A DNA stretch of 64,000 nt from Actinomyces procaprae. Its GTDB lineage: Bacteria; Actinomycetota; Actinomycetes; Actinomycetales; Actinomycetaceae. Under the pieces are notes generated by a model. That model searched no databases. It was not told the origin of the DNA and saw nothing but the letters and a program-made list of their open reading frames with translations. Made by a program: the position numbers and the translations under genes. Position 1 is the first letter of the stretch. Each line of letters starts with the position of its first letter. The stretch spans positions 434,001 through 498,000 of the forward strand of contig NZ_CP039292.1 of assembly GCF_004798665.1 (NCBI RefSeq), read 5' to 3'. Positions 16,975-27,251 of the stretch are shown here, piece after piece.

Positions 16975-19900
16975 ATGCGCAAAACAGTTTCGCGCCTCCG
17001 GGCGCTCGCACCTTCGCGTGCAAGAGCGCTGGCTGTGATAACGGTTCTTGCGTTGTTTGCCGGCACATTCCTGGGGGGTGTCGTGCTCCCCGTTGTCCCG
17101 GCCGCCGTGGCGGCCGAGGTCGTGGTTCCTTTGGGGACGTCGACAGCGCGTCAACACGACATTGTCACCAGTGCCTTTCCCACCGTTTCGGAGGCGATCT
17201 ATAGGGGCTGTGTGCGGTACAGTCCAGAGGATCCGGGAAGTCAGACGACTACCGCAGAAGTAGTTGCGGGTGATGGCACTTATGCGGCCTTCGGGTATGG
17301 CTCAAACATGGGGGCAAATCCCAGAGATTGTCCGCGGCAATACGATCCTGCTAGTCAAAGCACCGTCGGTTTGAGGCCCGAGGTGTCTGGCAGTGTTGGT
17401 GTGGGTCAGCCCTTCTTGGTCGCCACCATGCAGCACGGTAACCGTCCGATCTACGCGACAGTGGATGAAATTACTGTGGGTGGCACCATGGAGCTTACGC
17501 TCGGAAATGCAATTCGTTCAGAGTTCCCTTGGAAGCTCAAGGAGACGACGAACATTTGTCGTTCCACCTTCAATCAAGATGGTAGCTACAATACGAGTGG
17601 CACCGGTCGGTATGCCTTCGATCGGAACGGAAGGACGGGCCTGCGGGCTACATTCGGATGGGATTCCTGGTACGGCAGCTACGGTTGGAGTAGCGATTAT
17701 CACTACGCTTACAACCGTGATGGTCGACTCGTCTCCTTCGATACGAATGACGGCGCGAGTGGAGGTGCGGATGGCGGCCCTATTTACGGTTCTGACGGTC
17801 GTTCCTGTGAGGACGACACTCTTGAAGTGGAGGCCGCGATCTCGTCCACTGCCTGGACGGATCCAGCTACCGGCATCGACTACAAGCTGAAGCTATGGGG
17901 ATTCGTCAACAACGGTGAGAACGGAGTCTGCTCCACCGACTTGGCGGATGAGGGGAAACTGGAGAACACCTTCATCACCAAGGAGAACACCGAGACCTAC
18001 GGCTGCCTGTACGGCTCCTTGGAGCAGGTGCGCCACGTCACTTTCGCCAAGTACGCGACTACTGATCCTTCTTTGGAGAGCTCTGTCACGCCGCCGACGT
18101 TCACTTACACCAATGTGTCCGAGCCGGGATCGAACGCGCTCGCGGACTGGAGTCCGTTGAACAACCTTCGGCCCAATGGCTGGGGAACTGCCGGTACCGT
18201 TTCCGACCCGCAGGCGTATGAGCTGCTGGCACCCGACGATAAGGCCGCTGTCAGGGAGAATATTGCCAATCCAGTGACTCAGACCTCCTCCGGTTGGCGG
18301 CTGGCGGGTGTCGAGTGCCGTACCCCCGATGGTGTGCTCCAGCACCGCAACGGCGGCGACTTCACCGACACCGCTCTCGACCTGAGCACGAACACCCTGG
18401 ACCTGGATTCCACCCAGCTGTCCCAGGATCAGAGGAATACGGACTTCACCTGCACCTGGCACAACGAATACGTCGGTCGCTCACAGATCACCCTCGTCAA
18501 GCAACTAAGCGGCATGACCTTTCCGGCCGTAAGCACCGCAAACTGGACGCTCACGGCTACGCCCACCAGGACTTCCGAGGCCGACGATCCCTACCCGTAC
18601 CGGATGATCTCCGGAATCTCGGGACAGCCCTCGGTCACCGGCCAGTGGACCCGCTCGGGCACCTACACCCTGTCGGAGGCCACCACCGGCAACGTGCAGG
18701 GCTTCGAACAGCAGGGCGACTGGGTCTGCAGGGATCAGAACAACCGCCAGGTGACAGTTACCGACTCGAAGGTCACTCTCGCCCCGGATCAGCGCGTCAC
18801 CTGCACTGTCACCAACACCTTCAATACTGGCTCCATCGAGATCAGGAAGACCGTGAGCGACCCCGATCATGGTCTGAGTAACTCGAATAAGGTGTTCACC
18901 GGCACCTACGACTGCGGCAACACCAACGGCCGTGACTTCTCCGGCACCTGGTCCGCCGCCAGCGGTCGCTCGGCGGTGATCACGGGCCTGCCAGTGGGTG
19001 CTAGTTGCGCGATCACCGAGGACGCCCCCAGCGGCGACCTCAAGGACGACTCCTACGAGTGGACCACCCCCAGCATCGACAAGCCCACAGTAGAGGTCAT
19101 GCGTGCGCCCTCCGTCAACCGGGTCACCGTCTCCAACACCATCGTCCGCAACACCGGCACTATCAACGTCAGCAAGGTCGTCGAGCCGGCCGACGAGACC
19201 GCCGCAGGCGGCTGGACCGGTACGCCGGACCGCGTCTTCAAGGTGGCATACAGCTGCAACGGCGACGGCGGCTCCGGCACGCTGGACGTCTCCACCGGAA
19301 CCCCCGCAAAGCTCACCGTCCCCGCAGGCACCACCTGCTCCTTCACCGAGGCCGCCCCCGAGACCGCCGACGGCGACTTCAAGGACTCCTCCTACGAGTG
19401 GACCGGCGCGGGCAGCTTCGACAACTCCCGGGTCACCGTCGGCAAGGACAGCTCCGAGACCATCGCCGTCACCAACACCTACAAGCGCGTACTGGTCGAC
19501 CTGAACCTCGCCAAGCAGGTTGACGGCGAGGGCTACGACGGCGGCGACGCCACCTTCGCCATCGACTACGACTGCGGCACCGACTACGCCGGCACAGTTG
19601 ACGTCGCGGACGGCGCCGCCACCACCGTACAGGTACCCCGCGGCGCCCTGTGCACCGTCTCCGAGCCCGCCTCCTCGCTGAACGAGGACCTGCTCGCCGA
19701 CGCCTACGACTGGGGCACCCCCAGCTACGAGGGCCTCGACGCCGCCGAGGGCACCATGGTGAACGCGGCCAACGGCGGCAAGACCGTCACCGTCGTCAAC
19801 CCCACCGAGGCCGCCTGGGGCAAGGTGGCCGTCACCAAGAGTGTCAGCCCCGACTCCGGCCCCGTGACCGCCGGCACCACCTTCCCGGTCACCGTCACCT

Positions 19901-22900
19901 GTGACGCGCCCGCCCAGGGCGAGACCGAGAACTACGCCGGCACCTTCAACCTGTCGGCCACCGGCTCGGCGGCCACCGCCACCACCCCGTACATCGCCGC
20001 CGGCGCCAACTGCACCGTCAGCGAGACCGCGCCCACCGGCTCCACGGGCCTGACCGACGCCTCCTACAAGTGGAGCGCAGGGCCCGCCGACCAGGCCGTC
20101 ACCGTCCAGGGCGACCGCACCGAGCCGGTCACCGTCACCAACACCTGGGAGCGTGACTACGGCGAATTCACCATCACCAAGCAGCTGACCGACCTGGACG
20201 GCCAGGGCGCCGACAACACCTACACCGGCACCTGGACCTGCACCCACCCCGGCGACGACGACGCCACCGGCACCTGGACGGTGACCGGCTCCGGCGCCGC
20301 CACCCTGAGCGTCACCTCCGGACCCGCCACCGCGGCCGGAACCAGCGCCGCCGTGCTGCTCGGCTCCACCTGCACGGTCACCGAGGACGACCCCGGCGCC
20401 CCCAACGCCGCCGACTCCTCCTACGTGTTCTCCACCGCCGGAGCCACCTCCGGCCCGGCAACCATCGACCCCGGTACCCGCAGCGGCAACGTGGACGTCA
20501 CCAACGTCGTCGCCCGCACCACCGGTGGGCTGACCATCACCAAGAGTGTGGAGGGCGCCGAGGCCGGCACCGGCTTCGCCGACACCGACTTCACCTTCAC
20601 CTACACCTGCACCCCGCTCACCGGCGAGGTCATCACCGGCACCGCCACCGTGCGCGCCGGCCAGGTCACCGAGCCCATCACCGGCATCCCGGAGGGCTCA
20701 GCCTGCACGGTCACCGAGAGCACGGACGCCCTGCCCGCCGTCATCGACCCCTACCGCTGGGACGAGGACCGAACCTCCATGACGGCCACGCCGTCGAGCG
20801 GTGCGGCCGTGTCCGCGGACGGCGCGAGCATCTCCTTCACCATGCCCGGCGGAGACGAGCCGGGTGTGGCCGTGGCCGCCACCAACACCATGAGTGAGCG
20901 CTACGGCTCCATCCAGGTCACCAAGACCGTGGCCGACAGCAACAAGGCGAACGGCTTCAGCGGCGCCGGGGAGAAGCTCTTCCCCGTCACCGTCACCTGC
21001 GACGGCGCCCAGGCCTACTCCGGGTCCCTCGCCGACGGCGAGACCGTCACGGTCGGCGACATCCCGCTCGGCCAGACCTGCGCGGTCACCGAGGGCACCA
21101 TCAGCGGCGGCCTGGCCGACGGCTCCTACGCCTGGGGCACCCCCACCATTTCCGACCCGGTCAAGGTCACCAGTGAGGACGCCTCCTCCGGCACCGTCAC
21201 CGTCACCAACACCATTGAGCGCGTGCGCGCCGACGTGAACCTGAACAAGGTGCTCTCCGGTGAACTGGCCACCCAGTTCGGCGCCGACAACACCTACTCC
21301 GGCACCTTCACCTGCACCCACGACGGCGACGCCGACGTGACCGGCACCTGGAGCGTGGACGGCGCCGGCAACGCCGCCATCACCTACGACGGCGGCCAGG
21401 CCCCCTACGTCGACTCCACCTGCACGCCCACCGAGAACCTGGACGCCTCCGGCGCCCCGGACACCGACCCCTCCTTCTCCTGGGGCGAGCCCAGCTACGA
21501 CGCCGTCACCGTGACGGCGGACGGCACCGCCGCCATGACCGTCACCAACACCGTGAACCGGGACATGGGCTCCCTGACCGCCGCGAAGACGGTCATCGGG
21601 GAGACGAACGGCCTGAAGGACGGCCAGACCTTCACCCTGAACGCCACCTGCACCGCCCCCGGCGTCGACGGCGAGCTCACCGCCACCGCCACCGTCGCGA
21701 ACGGTGAGACCGGCGTCGCCTTCGACCGGGAGATCCCGGCCGGCTGGACCTGCGCCATCAGCGAGACCAGCCCCACCCAGGACCAGCTCAAGGACTCCTC
21801 CTACACCTGGGACATGACCAACGTCTTCCCCGACGAGGTCACCATCACCAAGGACCAGACCGTGGAGGTGGCCGCCACCAACACGATCCGCCGCGTCACC
21901 TCCGACCTGAGCCTGACCAAGGCCTACGGGGACGGGCTGCCCGAGGGCGTCGTCGTCGACGAGTCCTTCTCCGGCGACATCGCCTGCCACTACGACGACG
22001 GCCAGGGCACCAGCCAGGACTGGAACCTGAGCTGGACGGCCGACGGCGCCGGCGCGGCCACCATTGACGGCCTGCCCGAGGGCGGCCTGCCGCTGGGCAC
22101 CGTCTGCTCCGCCACCGAGGACGCGCCCACCCAGGGCCAGCTGAAGGACATCTCCTACCGCTGGGCCGAGCCGGTCGCCTCCGACCCGGTCACCATCGGC
22201 GCGGACGCCGCCGCCAACACGCTCACCGTCACCAACGACGCCGAGCGCGCCGCCCAGCCGCTCACCATCACCAAGGCCTACACCGGCATCGACGGCGCCC
22301 TGACCGACGGCGCCACCGTGCGCGGCGGCTGGTCCTGCACCCAGGCGGACGGCAGCCAGGTCGGCGGCCGCTGGGAACTGCCCGCGTCCGGCGGCTCCAC
22401 CACCGTCAGCGAGGGCGCCGCGGGCACCACGGTCTACGCCGGCGGCGACTGCACCCTCACCGAGGACACGCCCATCGACACCTCCGGGCTGACGGACGTC
22501 TCCTACGCGTGGAACAACCCGGCCTACGACGTCGCCGCCGACGGGCAGACCTTCACCGACGGCGACACGCTCACGGGCATCGCCCAGGACTCCGACCCGG
22601 TGCTGCGGGTGACCAACTCCGCCCAGCGCATCTACGGCGCCCTGGCAATCAACAAGCTCGTGAACGGGCTCGACGGCGTAACCGCGGCCGAATCCAACAC
22701 CTACGCGGGCACCTGGTCCTGCACCGCGCAGGACGGCACCGTCAATGAGGGCACCTGGCGGGTCACCGGCTCCGGCGCCGCCACCCTGACCGGCGACTAC
22801 ACGCAGGTCCTGGTCGGCTCCACCTGCACGGTCACCGAGACCGGGCGCCCGACGGCCCCAGTCAGTGGCGACCCGTCCTACCAGTGGACGGACCCGGAGC

Positions 22901-25338
22901 TCGACGGCGACTACGGCACCGTCGCCCAGGCGCAGACCATCGCCCGGGAGGCCACCTCCACCGCCGAGGTCACCAACGCCGCCGACGAGCGCACCCTGGC
23001 CACCGGCTTCACCGTCAACAAGGCCATCTCCGGGGCCACCGACGGCGCCACCGGTGAGGGCTACACGGTGGACTACACCTGCACCGCCGGACAGGACACC
23101 TTCACCGGCACCCTCACCCTGCCCGCCGACGGCACCGCCGTCGCCGTGGAGGGCGTGCCCGTGGGCGCCACCTGCACCCTGACAGAGACGGCGCCGGGCA
23201 GTGACTCGCTGGCCGCCCCCGCGGACGGCTCCTTCACCTGGACCGACCCCATGACCTATACGGTCGAGGGCGCCGACGCCGACACCTCCACCCCCGGAGC
23301 GGTCACCTTCACCCTGCCCGCGCAGGCCGACGCCGCCGTGACCGCCACGGTCACCAACGACGTCACCCCGCATGCAGGCGTGAACAAGACCTTCACGGGC
23401 ACCAGCAAGCACCTGGACGCCGACGGCAACTGGACCGGTGAGACCTGGGACGTCACCTACGAGGTGACCGTCACCAACCCCTCGCAGGTGCAGGACCTCA
23501 CCTACGAGCTGGTCGACACCCCGACCATGCCCGAGGGCACCACGCTGAACTCCATCACCGTCACCGGCGGCGCCCTGGCAGACGCGCTCACGCAGGCCTC
23601 CGGGCCCGTAACGGTGGCCAGCGACGCCGACCTGCCGGCCGGCACCACCCACACATACACCGTGGTGCTGAACGTGACCGCCCCCGACACGGGCGTCCCC
23701 GGCGTCGAAGCGGACCAGTGCAGTGCACAGGCCGCCACCGACGGCAGCGCCATCCACAACTCCGCCGCCGTCACCTCCGGCGAGGTCACGGACAACGCCG
23801 AGGACTGCGGCAACGTGCCGATCAACCCGAAGTTCTCCGTCCGCAAGGACACGGTCGACGTGGTCCGCAACGGGGACACCTACACCGCCACCTACACCGT
23901 GACGGTGGAGAACACCTCCCGTGCCGCCAGTCAGATCATCGCCGACGTGACCGACACCCCGGCCCTGCCGGAGACGGCCAGGATCACCGGCGTCGCCGTG
24001 CTGGAGAACGGTGAGGCGGCTACGGATGCCGAGATTCCCGGCATCACCGACGGCGTGCTGGACGGGCCCATCACCCTGGCCCGGGCCGACTCCGGTCCCG
24101 TGCTGGCCGGCGGCACCGCCGGGGAGGACGGCACCGTCACCGGCGGCGGCACGCGCGTGATCACCGTCCAGGTGAGCTTCACCGTCGACTCCGCCGCCGC
24201 GGACTTCGAGGACACCGACTACCAGTGCGGGCACGAGCGCGCCGACGGCGCCCCCTCCGGCCTGGTCAACACCACCGCCATGGTGGGCGACACCGACGGC
24301 GACGCCAACGACACCGCCTGCCTGGACCTCACGCCCCGGCTGACCGTGTCCAAGTCCGTGGCCACCACCGGCGTCGGCACCAGCTCCAGCTTCGATGTCT
24401 CCTACACCATCACGGTGACCAACGAGGGCGAGCTGGCCCAGTCCACCGGGCTGCTGCGCGACAGGCCGGACTTCGCCCCCGGCCTGGGCGTCGACCGGGC
24501 GACCGTCACCGCCCCCGGCGGGGAACCGGTTGCCGCCGCGGCCGACGCCGAGGGCTACTACACCCTCACCTCCGGCGACGTGATCGCCCCCGGGCAGACG
24601 CTCCAGTACATGATCACCTTCACGGTGACCGTGGACCCGAGCAACGCCGACTACTCCGAGGAGCTGCTGGAGTGCTCCGTGGAGGCGGACGGCACTCGCA
24701 CGCCGGGCCACGGCCTGTTCAACGAGGTCTACCCGACCGATGGGCGTGACGCCACTGGACGCAGTGACAACACCGCCTGCGAGCCGGTCACCCCGGACGC
24801 CGGCAAGCGCATCATCACACTGCGCAAGACCGGCACCCAGGTGCAGGCCGACGGCACCACCAACCTGCCCGGCGCCGAGTTCGCGATCTACGGCGTCGAC
24901 CCGGCCACGGACGGCGCCACCCCGATTGAGAACGGCGTGAGCGTGGATCCGGTGGACGGCTCCCTGTTCACCACGGCGGGATTGCCCATCAACCACGACT
25001 ACTGGGTGGTTGAGACCAAGGCGCCCGCCGGGCACAGCCTGCTGCCGCGGCCCATCCAGTTCCACCTGGGCGTGGACGCCGGCGGCAACACCACCATCAC
25101 GCTCGCCGAAACCAACCTGACCGGGGATGCCGTAAAGGTGATCCCCGCCGTCACCGACGCCGAAGGCAATGTCATTACCGCCATCGGCATCAACATCCAC
25201 GACGTCGAGATCGGCAAGCTGCCCCTGACGGGCGGCCGCGGCATCGGCGTGTACCTGGCCTGGGCCGGGCTGCTGCTCACCGCGGCGCTGGTCCTGACCA
25301 CCACCCAGACTTCCCGTCGCAAGGGCCGCAGGGCCTGA
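16975..25338 (+). CDS. Giant repeat-containing cell-wall-anchored adhesin, 2787 aa, LPLTG
   Basis: The start is the ATG 16975 after GGGAGAGGA. It has a signal peptide (residues 1-47), then an N-terminal adhesin domain of about 560 residues homologous to that of the gene before it (YKLKLWGFVNNGENG, YGCLYGSLEQVRHVTF). Thirteen modules of about 108-126 residues span roughly 18.83-23.35 kb. Each opens with a Lys in a motif such as ITKSV, has two Cys, a Glu in CTVTE-like text, and closes with VTNT or a variant. I read them as DUF5979-type modules; the Lys/Glu/Asn set fits CnaB-like isopeptide bonds and the Cys pair fits a disulfide (inference). DUF11-like domains, a SpaA domain (NHDYWVVETKAPAGHSL), LPLTG at 25219, a membrane helix and a basic tail follow. 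It is a long stalk adhesin, likely a pilus tip or anchored fibril. Confidence 0.85.
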   Translation: MRKTVSRLRALAPSRARALAVITVLALFAGTFLGGVVLPVVPAAVAAEVVVPLGTSTARQHDIVTSAFPTVSEAIYRGCVRYSPEDPGSQTTTAEVVAGDGTYAAFGYGSNMGANPRDCPRQYDPASQSTVGLRPEVSGSVGVGQPFLVATMQHGNRPIYATVDEITVGGTMELTLGNAIRSEFPWKLKETTNICRSTFNQDGSYNTSGTGRYAFDRNGRTGLRATFGWDSWYGSYGWSSDYHYAYNRDGRLVSFDTNDGASGGADGGPIYGSDGRSCEDDTLEVEAAISSTAWTDPATGIDYKLKLWGFVNNGENGVCSTDLADEGKLENTFITKENTETYGCLYGSLEQVRHVTFAKYATTDPSLESSVTPPTFTYTNVSEPGSNALADWSPLNNLRPNGWGTAGTVSDPQAYELLAPDDKAAVRENIANPVTQTSSGWRLAGVECRTPDGVLQHRNGGDFTDTALDLSTNTLDLDSTQLSQDQRNTDFTCTWHNEYVGRSQITLVKQLSGMTFPAVSTANWTLTATPTRTSEADDPYPYRMISGISGQPSVTGQWTRSGTYTLSEATTGNVQGFEQQGDWVCRDQNNRQVTVTDSKVTLAPDQRVTCTVTNTFNTGSIEIRKTVSDPDHGLSNSNKVFTGTYDCGNTNGRDFSGTWSAASGRSAVITGLPVGASCAITEDAPSGDLKDDSYEWTTPSIDKPTVEVMRAPSVNRVTVSNTIVRNTGTINVSKVVEPADETAAGGWTGTPDRVFKVAYSCNGDGGSGTLDVSTGTPAKLTVPAGTTCSFTEAAPETADGDFKDSSYEWTGAGSFDNSRVTVGKDSSETIAVTNTYKRVLVDLNLAKQVDGEGYDGGDATFAIDYDCGTDYAGTVDVADGAATTVQVPRGALCTVSEPASSLNEDLLADAYDWGTPSYEGLDAAEGTMVNAANGGKTVTVVNPTEAAWGKVAVTKSVSPDSGPVTAGTTFPVTVTCDAPAQGETENYAGTFNLSATGSAATATTPYIAAGANCTVSETAPTGSTGLTDASYKWSAGPADQAVTVQGDRTEPVTVTNTWERDYGEFTITKQLTDLDGQGADNTYTGTWTCTHPGDDDATGTWTVTGSGAATLSVTSGPATAAGTSAAVLLGSTCTVTEDDPGAPNAADSSYVFSTAGATSGPATIDPGTRSGNVDVTNVVARTTGGLTITKSVEGAEAGTGFADTDFTFTYTCTPLTGEVITGTATVRAGQVTEPITGIPEGSACTVTESTDALPAVIDPYRWDEDRTSMTATPSSGAAVSADGASISFTMPGGDEPGVAVAATNTMSERYGSIQVTKTVADSNKANGFSGAGEKLFPVTVTCDGAQAYSGSLADGETVTVGDIPLGQTCAVTEGTISGGLADGSYAWGTPTISDPVKVTSEDASSGTVTVTNTIERVRADVNLNKVLSGELATQFGADNTYSGTFTCTHDGDADVTGTWSVDGAGNAAITYDGGQAPYVDSTCTPTENLDASGAPDTDPSFSWGEPSYDAVTVTADGTAAMTVTNTVNRDMGSLTAAKTVIGETNGLKDGQTFTLNATCTAPGVDGELTATATVANGETGVAFDREIPAGWTCAISETSPTQDQLKDSSYTWDMTNVFPDEVTITKDQTVEVAATNTIRRVTSDLSLTKAYGDGLPEGVVVDESFSGDIACHYDDGQGTSQDWNLSWTADGAGAATIDGLPEGGLPLGTVCSATEDAPTQGQLKDISYRWAEPVASDPVTIGADAAANTLTVTNDAERAAQPLTITKAYTGIDGALTDGATVRGGWSCTQADGSQVGGRWELPASGGSTTVSEGAAGTTVYAGGDCTLTEDTPIDTSGLTDVSYAWNNPAYDVAADGQTFTDGDTLTGIAQDSDPVLRVTNSAQRIYGALAINKLVNGLDGVTAAESNTYAGTWSCTAQDGTVNEGTWRVTGSGAATLTGDYTQVLVGSTCTVTETGRPTAPVSGDPSYQWTDPELDGDYGTVAQAQTIAREATSTAEVTNAADERTLATGFTVNKAISGATDGATGEGYTVDYTCTAGQDTFTGTLTLPADGTAVAVEGVPVGATCTLTETAPGSDSLAAPADGSFTWTDPMTYTVEGADADTSTPGAVTFTLPAQADAAVTATVTNDVTPHAGVNKTFTGTSKHLDADGNWTGETWDVTYEVTVTNPSQVQDLTYELVDTPTMPEGTTLNSITVTGGALADALTQASGPVTVASDADLPAGTTHTYTVVLNVTAPDTGVPGVEADQCSAQAATDGSAIHNSAAVTSGEVTDNAEDCGNVPINPKFSVRKDTVDVVRNGDTYTATYTVTVENTSRAASQIIADVTDTPALPETARITGVAVLENGEAATDAEIPGITDGVLDGPITLARADSGPVLAGGTAGEDGTVTGGGTRVITVQVSFTVDSAAADFEDTDYQCGHERADGAPSGLVNTTAMVGDTDGDANDTACLDLTPRLTVSKSVATTGVGTSSSFDVSYTITVTNEGELAQSTGLLRDRPDFAPGLGVDRATVTAPGGEPVAAAADAEGYYTLTSGDVIAPGQTLQYMITFTVTVDPSNADYSEELLECSVEADGTRTPGHGLFNEVYPTDGRDATGRSDNTACEPVTPDAGKRIITLRKTGTQVQADGTTNLPGAEFAIYGVDPATDGATPIENGVSVDPVDGSLFTTAGLPINHDYWVVETKAPAGHSLLPRPIQFHLGVDAGGNTTITLAETNLTGDAVKVIPAVTDAEGNVITAIGINIHDVEIGKLPLTGGRGIGVYLAWAGLLLTAALVLTTTQTSRRKGRRA
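18832..23350 (+). repeat. Thirteen tandem coding modules of 324-378 bp
   Basis: Module starts, judged from the Lys-containing first strand, are near 18832, 19159, 19495, 19822, 20164, 20530, 20908, 21232, 21571, 21904, 22258, 22642 and 23005. Copies are diverged in most positions but share short blocks such as ACCGTCACCAACACC at their ends, which could support recombination between modules. Confidence 0.8.
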
Positions 25339-25406
25339 GCGCCGGGAGCAACCAGGGGCCAACCGGACAGCCGGGCAACCCGAAACCACATCAACGAGGA
25401 GAACCC

Positions 25407-27038
25407 ATGAAATCCCTCACCAGGCGCCGTGGCGCCGCCCTCGCTGCGGCGGTGGCCCTCGCAATTGGCGGGATGGTCGCGGCGCCCGTAGCCACGGCTG
25501 CGCCCGCGCCCGCAATTCTCGCCGCCGCCGAGGCGACCGACCCGGATCCTGCGCTCATCAACCCCGCCCAGGGGTCGAACCTGACCATTCACAAGCTGGC
25601 GCAGACCGAGACCAACGGCACCACGGCCGGAAACGGTCTGGAGGACCCCAGCGCCACCGGCGATCCGGTCGAGGGCGTGGAGTTCACGATCACGAAGCTC
25701 GACTTCGACCTGACCACTCAGGCGGGTTGGGAAGCGCTCGCAGCGCTGAACGGCAGTGCCGCGGCGGCCAGGAACTACACCACCGACGAGACCGACACCA
25801 AGACCACCGGTGAGGATGGTGTGGCAAAGTTCGAGAACCTGGCGGTGGGCGCATACCTGGTCTCCGAGACCAAGGCTCCCCAGAACGTCACCACCGCCGA
25901 GGACTTCGTGGTCACCCTGCCGATGACCGACCCGGAGAACAACTGGTGGAACTACAACGTCCACGTCTACCCCAAGAACTCGGTCGTGGACTCCACCAAG
26001 GAGGTCTCCGACACCGGCTCTCCGACGATCGGCGACACCGTCACCTACACGATCAAGGCCGACATCCCCAAGATTGACGTCGACGGCGGCGCCACCATCA
26101 AGAACTACCAGATCGTCGACCCGCTCGACCCGCGCCTGCAGTACCAGAACACGACGGTGACCATGCTCGGCACCGGGGCTCAGGAACTTGAGGGGACCGA
26201 CTATGAGATCGTCACCGCCGTCGGCAGCGACGGCAAGACGTACGTGACCGTCACCTTCACCGCGGATGGCCGCGCCAAGATCGCCTCCGCTCGCGCCGCC
26301 GGGGACACCAGCACCCAGGTGCAGGTGGTCATTAACGCCACCATCAAGGCGATCGGCAACGGCAATGGCACCATCTCCAACACCTCGTTCCTGATCCCGA
26401 ACGACTCGCAGACCAACTGGGACCCGAACAACCCCAACCCGGACGACGTCCCCGGTGAGCCCAGTGACGAGGTCAAGTCCTACTACGGCAAGGTGACCAT
26501 CACCAAGACCGGTACCGACCAAGCCGAAGCTTCGAAGTACGCAGGCGCCGAGTTCCAGGTCTACGAGTGCAACCCGACCGGTGCCACGCAGGGGCAGACC
26601 ATCGACCGCGCCGCCGCGAACATTACCGGTGCGGCTCTGACGGCCAACCAGGTGACCACCGGCGGAACGGTTGAGAATACCGCCAAGTTCACCACCGGTG
26701 CGGACGGCAAGGTCACCATCGACGCGCTGCGGACGAACGACTTCATCAACAACGCTGCCGTCACCAACCCCGGCTGGTACTGCCTGGTGGAGACCAAGGC
26801 CCCCACGGGCTACGAGATCCAGAGCAACCCGATCGCCTTCCAGGTGCTCAGGTCCCAGGTCGAGGCATCCCCGTTCTCCATCGGCTTCACGGTCACCGAC
26901 GTTCCCTCCAACGCCGGCTTCCGTCTGCCGCTGACCGGTGCCAACGGCATCATCTTCGTCACCATCGCCGGCATTCTGCTGGTCGCCGGTGCGGTCCTGC
27001 TCGCGGTGCACAACAAGCGCCGCAGCGCCCAGGGCTGA
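25407..27038 (+). CDS. Fimbrial shaft pilin of the first pilus operon (FimP-like), LPLTG
   Basis: A 543-residue major pilin starts at the ATG 25407 behind GAGGAG. The signal peptide ends near residue 35. The pilin motif WNYNVHVYPKN supplies the Lys (about K190) that a class C sortase joins to the Thr of the next subunit. The E-box WYCLVETKAPTGYEI and a Lys-rich CnaB-like domain are present, and the C terminus has RLPLTGANG, a hydrophobic helix and HNKRRSAQG. This is the full set expected for an Actinomyces-type shaft subunit. It lies 68 bp after the giant adhesin with no terminator between, so cotranscription is likely. A long hairpin separates it from its sortase. FimP rather than FimA is suggested only by the large adhesin upstream. 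Confidence 0.88.
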   Translation: MKSLTRRRGAALAAAVALAIGGMVAAPVATAAPAPAILAAAEATDPDPALINPAQGSNLTIHKLAQTETNGTTAGNGLEDPSATGDPVEGVEFTITKLDFDLTTQAGWEALAALNGSAAAARNYTTDETDTKTTGEDGVAKFENLAVGAYLVSETKAPQNVTTAEDFVVTLPMTDPENNWWNYNVHVYPKNSVVDSTKEVSDTGSPTIGDTVTYTIKADIPKIDVDGGATIKNYQIVDPLDPRLQYQNTTVTMLGTGAQELEGTDYEIVTAVGSDGKTYVTVTFTADGRAKIASARAAGDTSTQVQVVINATIKAIGNGNGTISNTSFLIPNDSQTNWDPNNPNPDDVPGEPSDEVKSYYGKVTITKTGTDQAEASKYAGAEFQVYECNPTGATQGQTIDRAAANITGAALTANQVTTGGTVENTAKFTTGADGKVTIDALRTNDFINNAAVTNPGWYCLVETKAPTGYEIQSNPIAFQVLRSQVEASPFSIGFTVTDVPSNAGFRLPLTGANGIIFVTIAGILLVAGAVLLAVHNKRRSAQG

Positions 27039-27082
27039 GGCTACGAATGTGCCGGTGACTGAGCGCCGGTACACCAGCACAC

Positions 27083-27129
27083 GCGGCGGCGTGTACGAAT
27101 CGGATAACTCCGGGCGTACACGCCGCCGC
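27083..27129 (+). terminator. Long hairpin between shaft pilin and sortase, first pilus operon
   Basis: A perfect 15-bp stem (GCGGCGGCGTGTACG with its exact complement) closes a 17-nt loop, 45 bp after the pilin stop and 123 bp before the sortase start. No T-run follows. It may act as a partial terminator or as a 3' mRNA stabiliser that lets pilin outnumber sortase. Confidence 0.7.
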
Positions 27130-27251
27130 CGTCCCAGGGCCGGTCCGACGGCGCACTATCTTGACGTCCGAGTGCCGGCGACCCCCTCTCAACGCCGACT
27201 CATCACAGCTTCACCTCCGTTTTTCCGACACAGCTGCGCAGAAGGAACCAA

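Noticed and set aside
20698..25389. 1563-codon open frame on the minus strand inside the giant adhesin gene
   Set aside because: It is a shadow of the GC-rich repetitive coding sequence: low-complexity Gly/Val/Asp-rich translation, no domain, no ribosome-binding site, and the plus strand has a clear secreted LPXTG protein.
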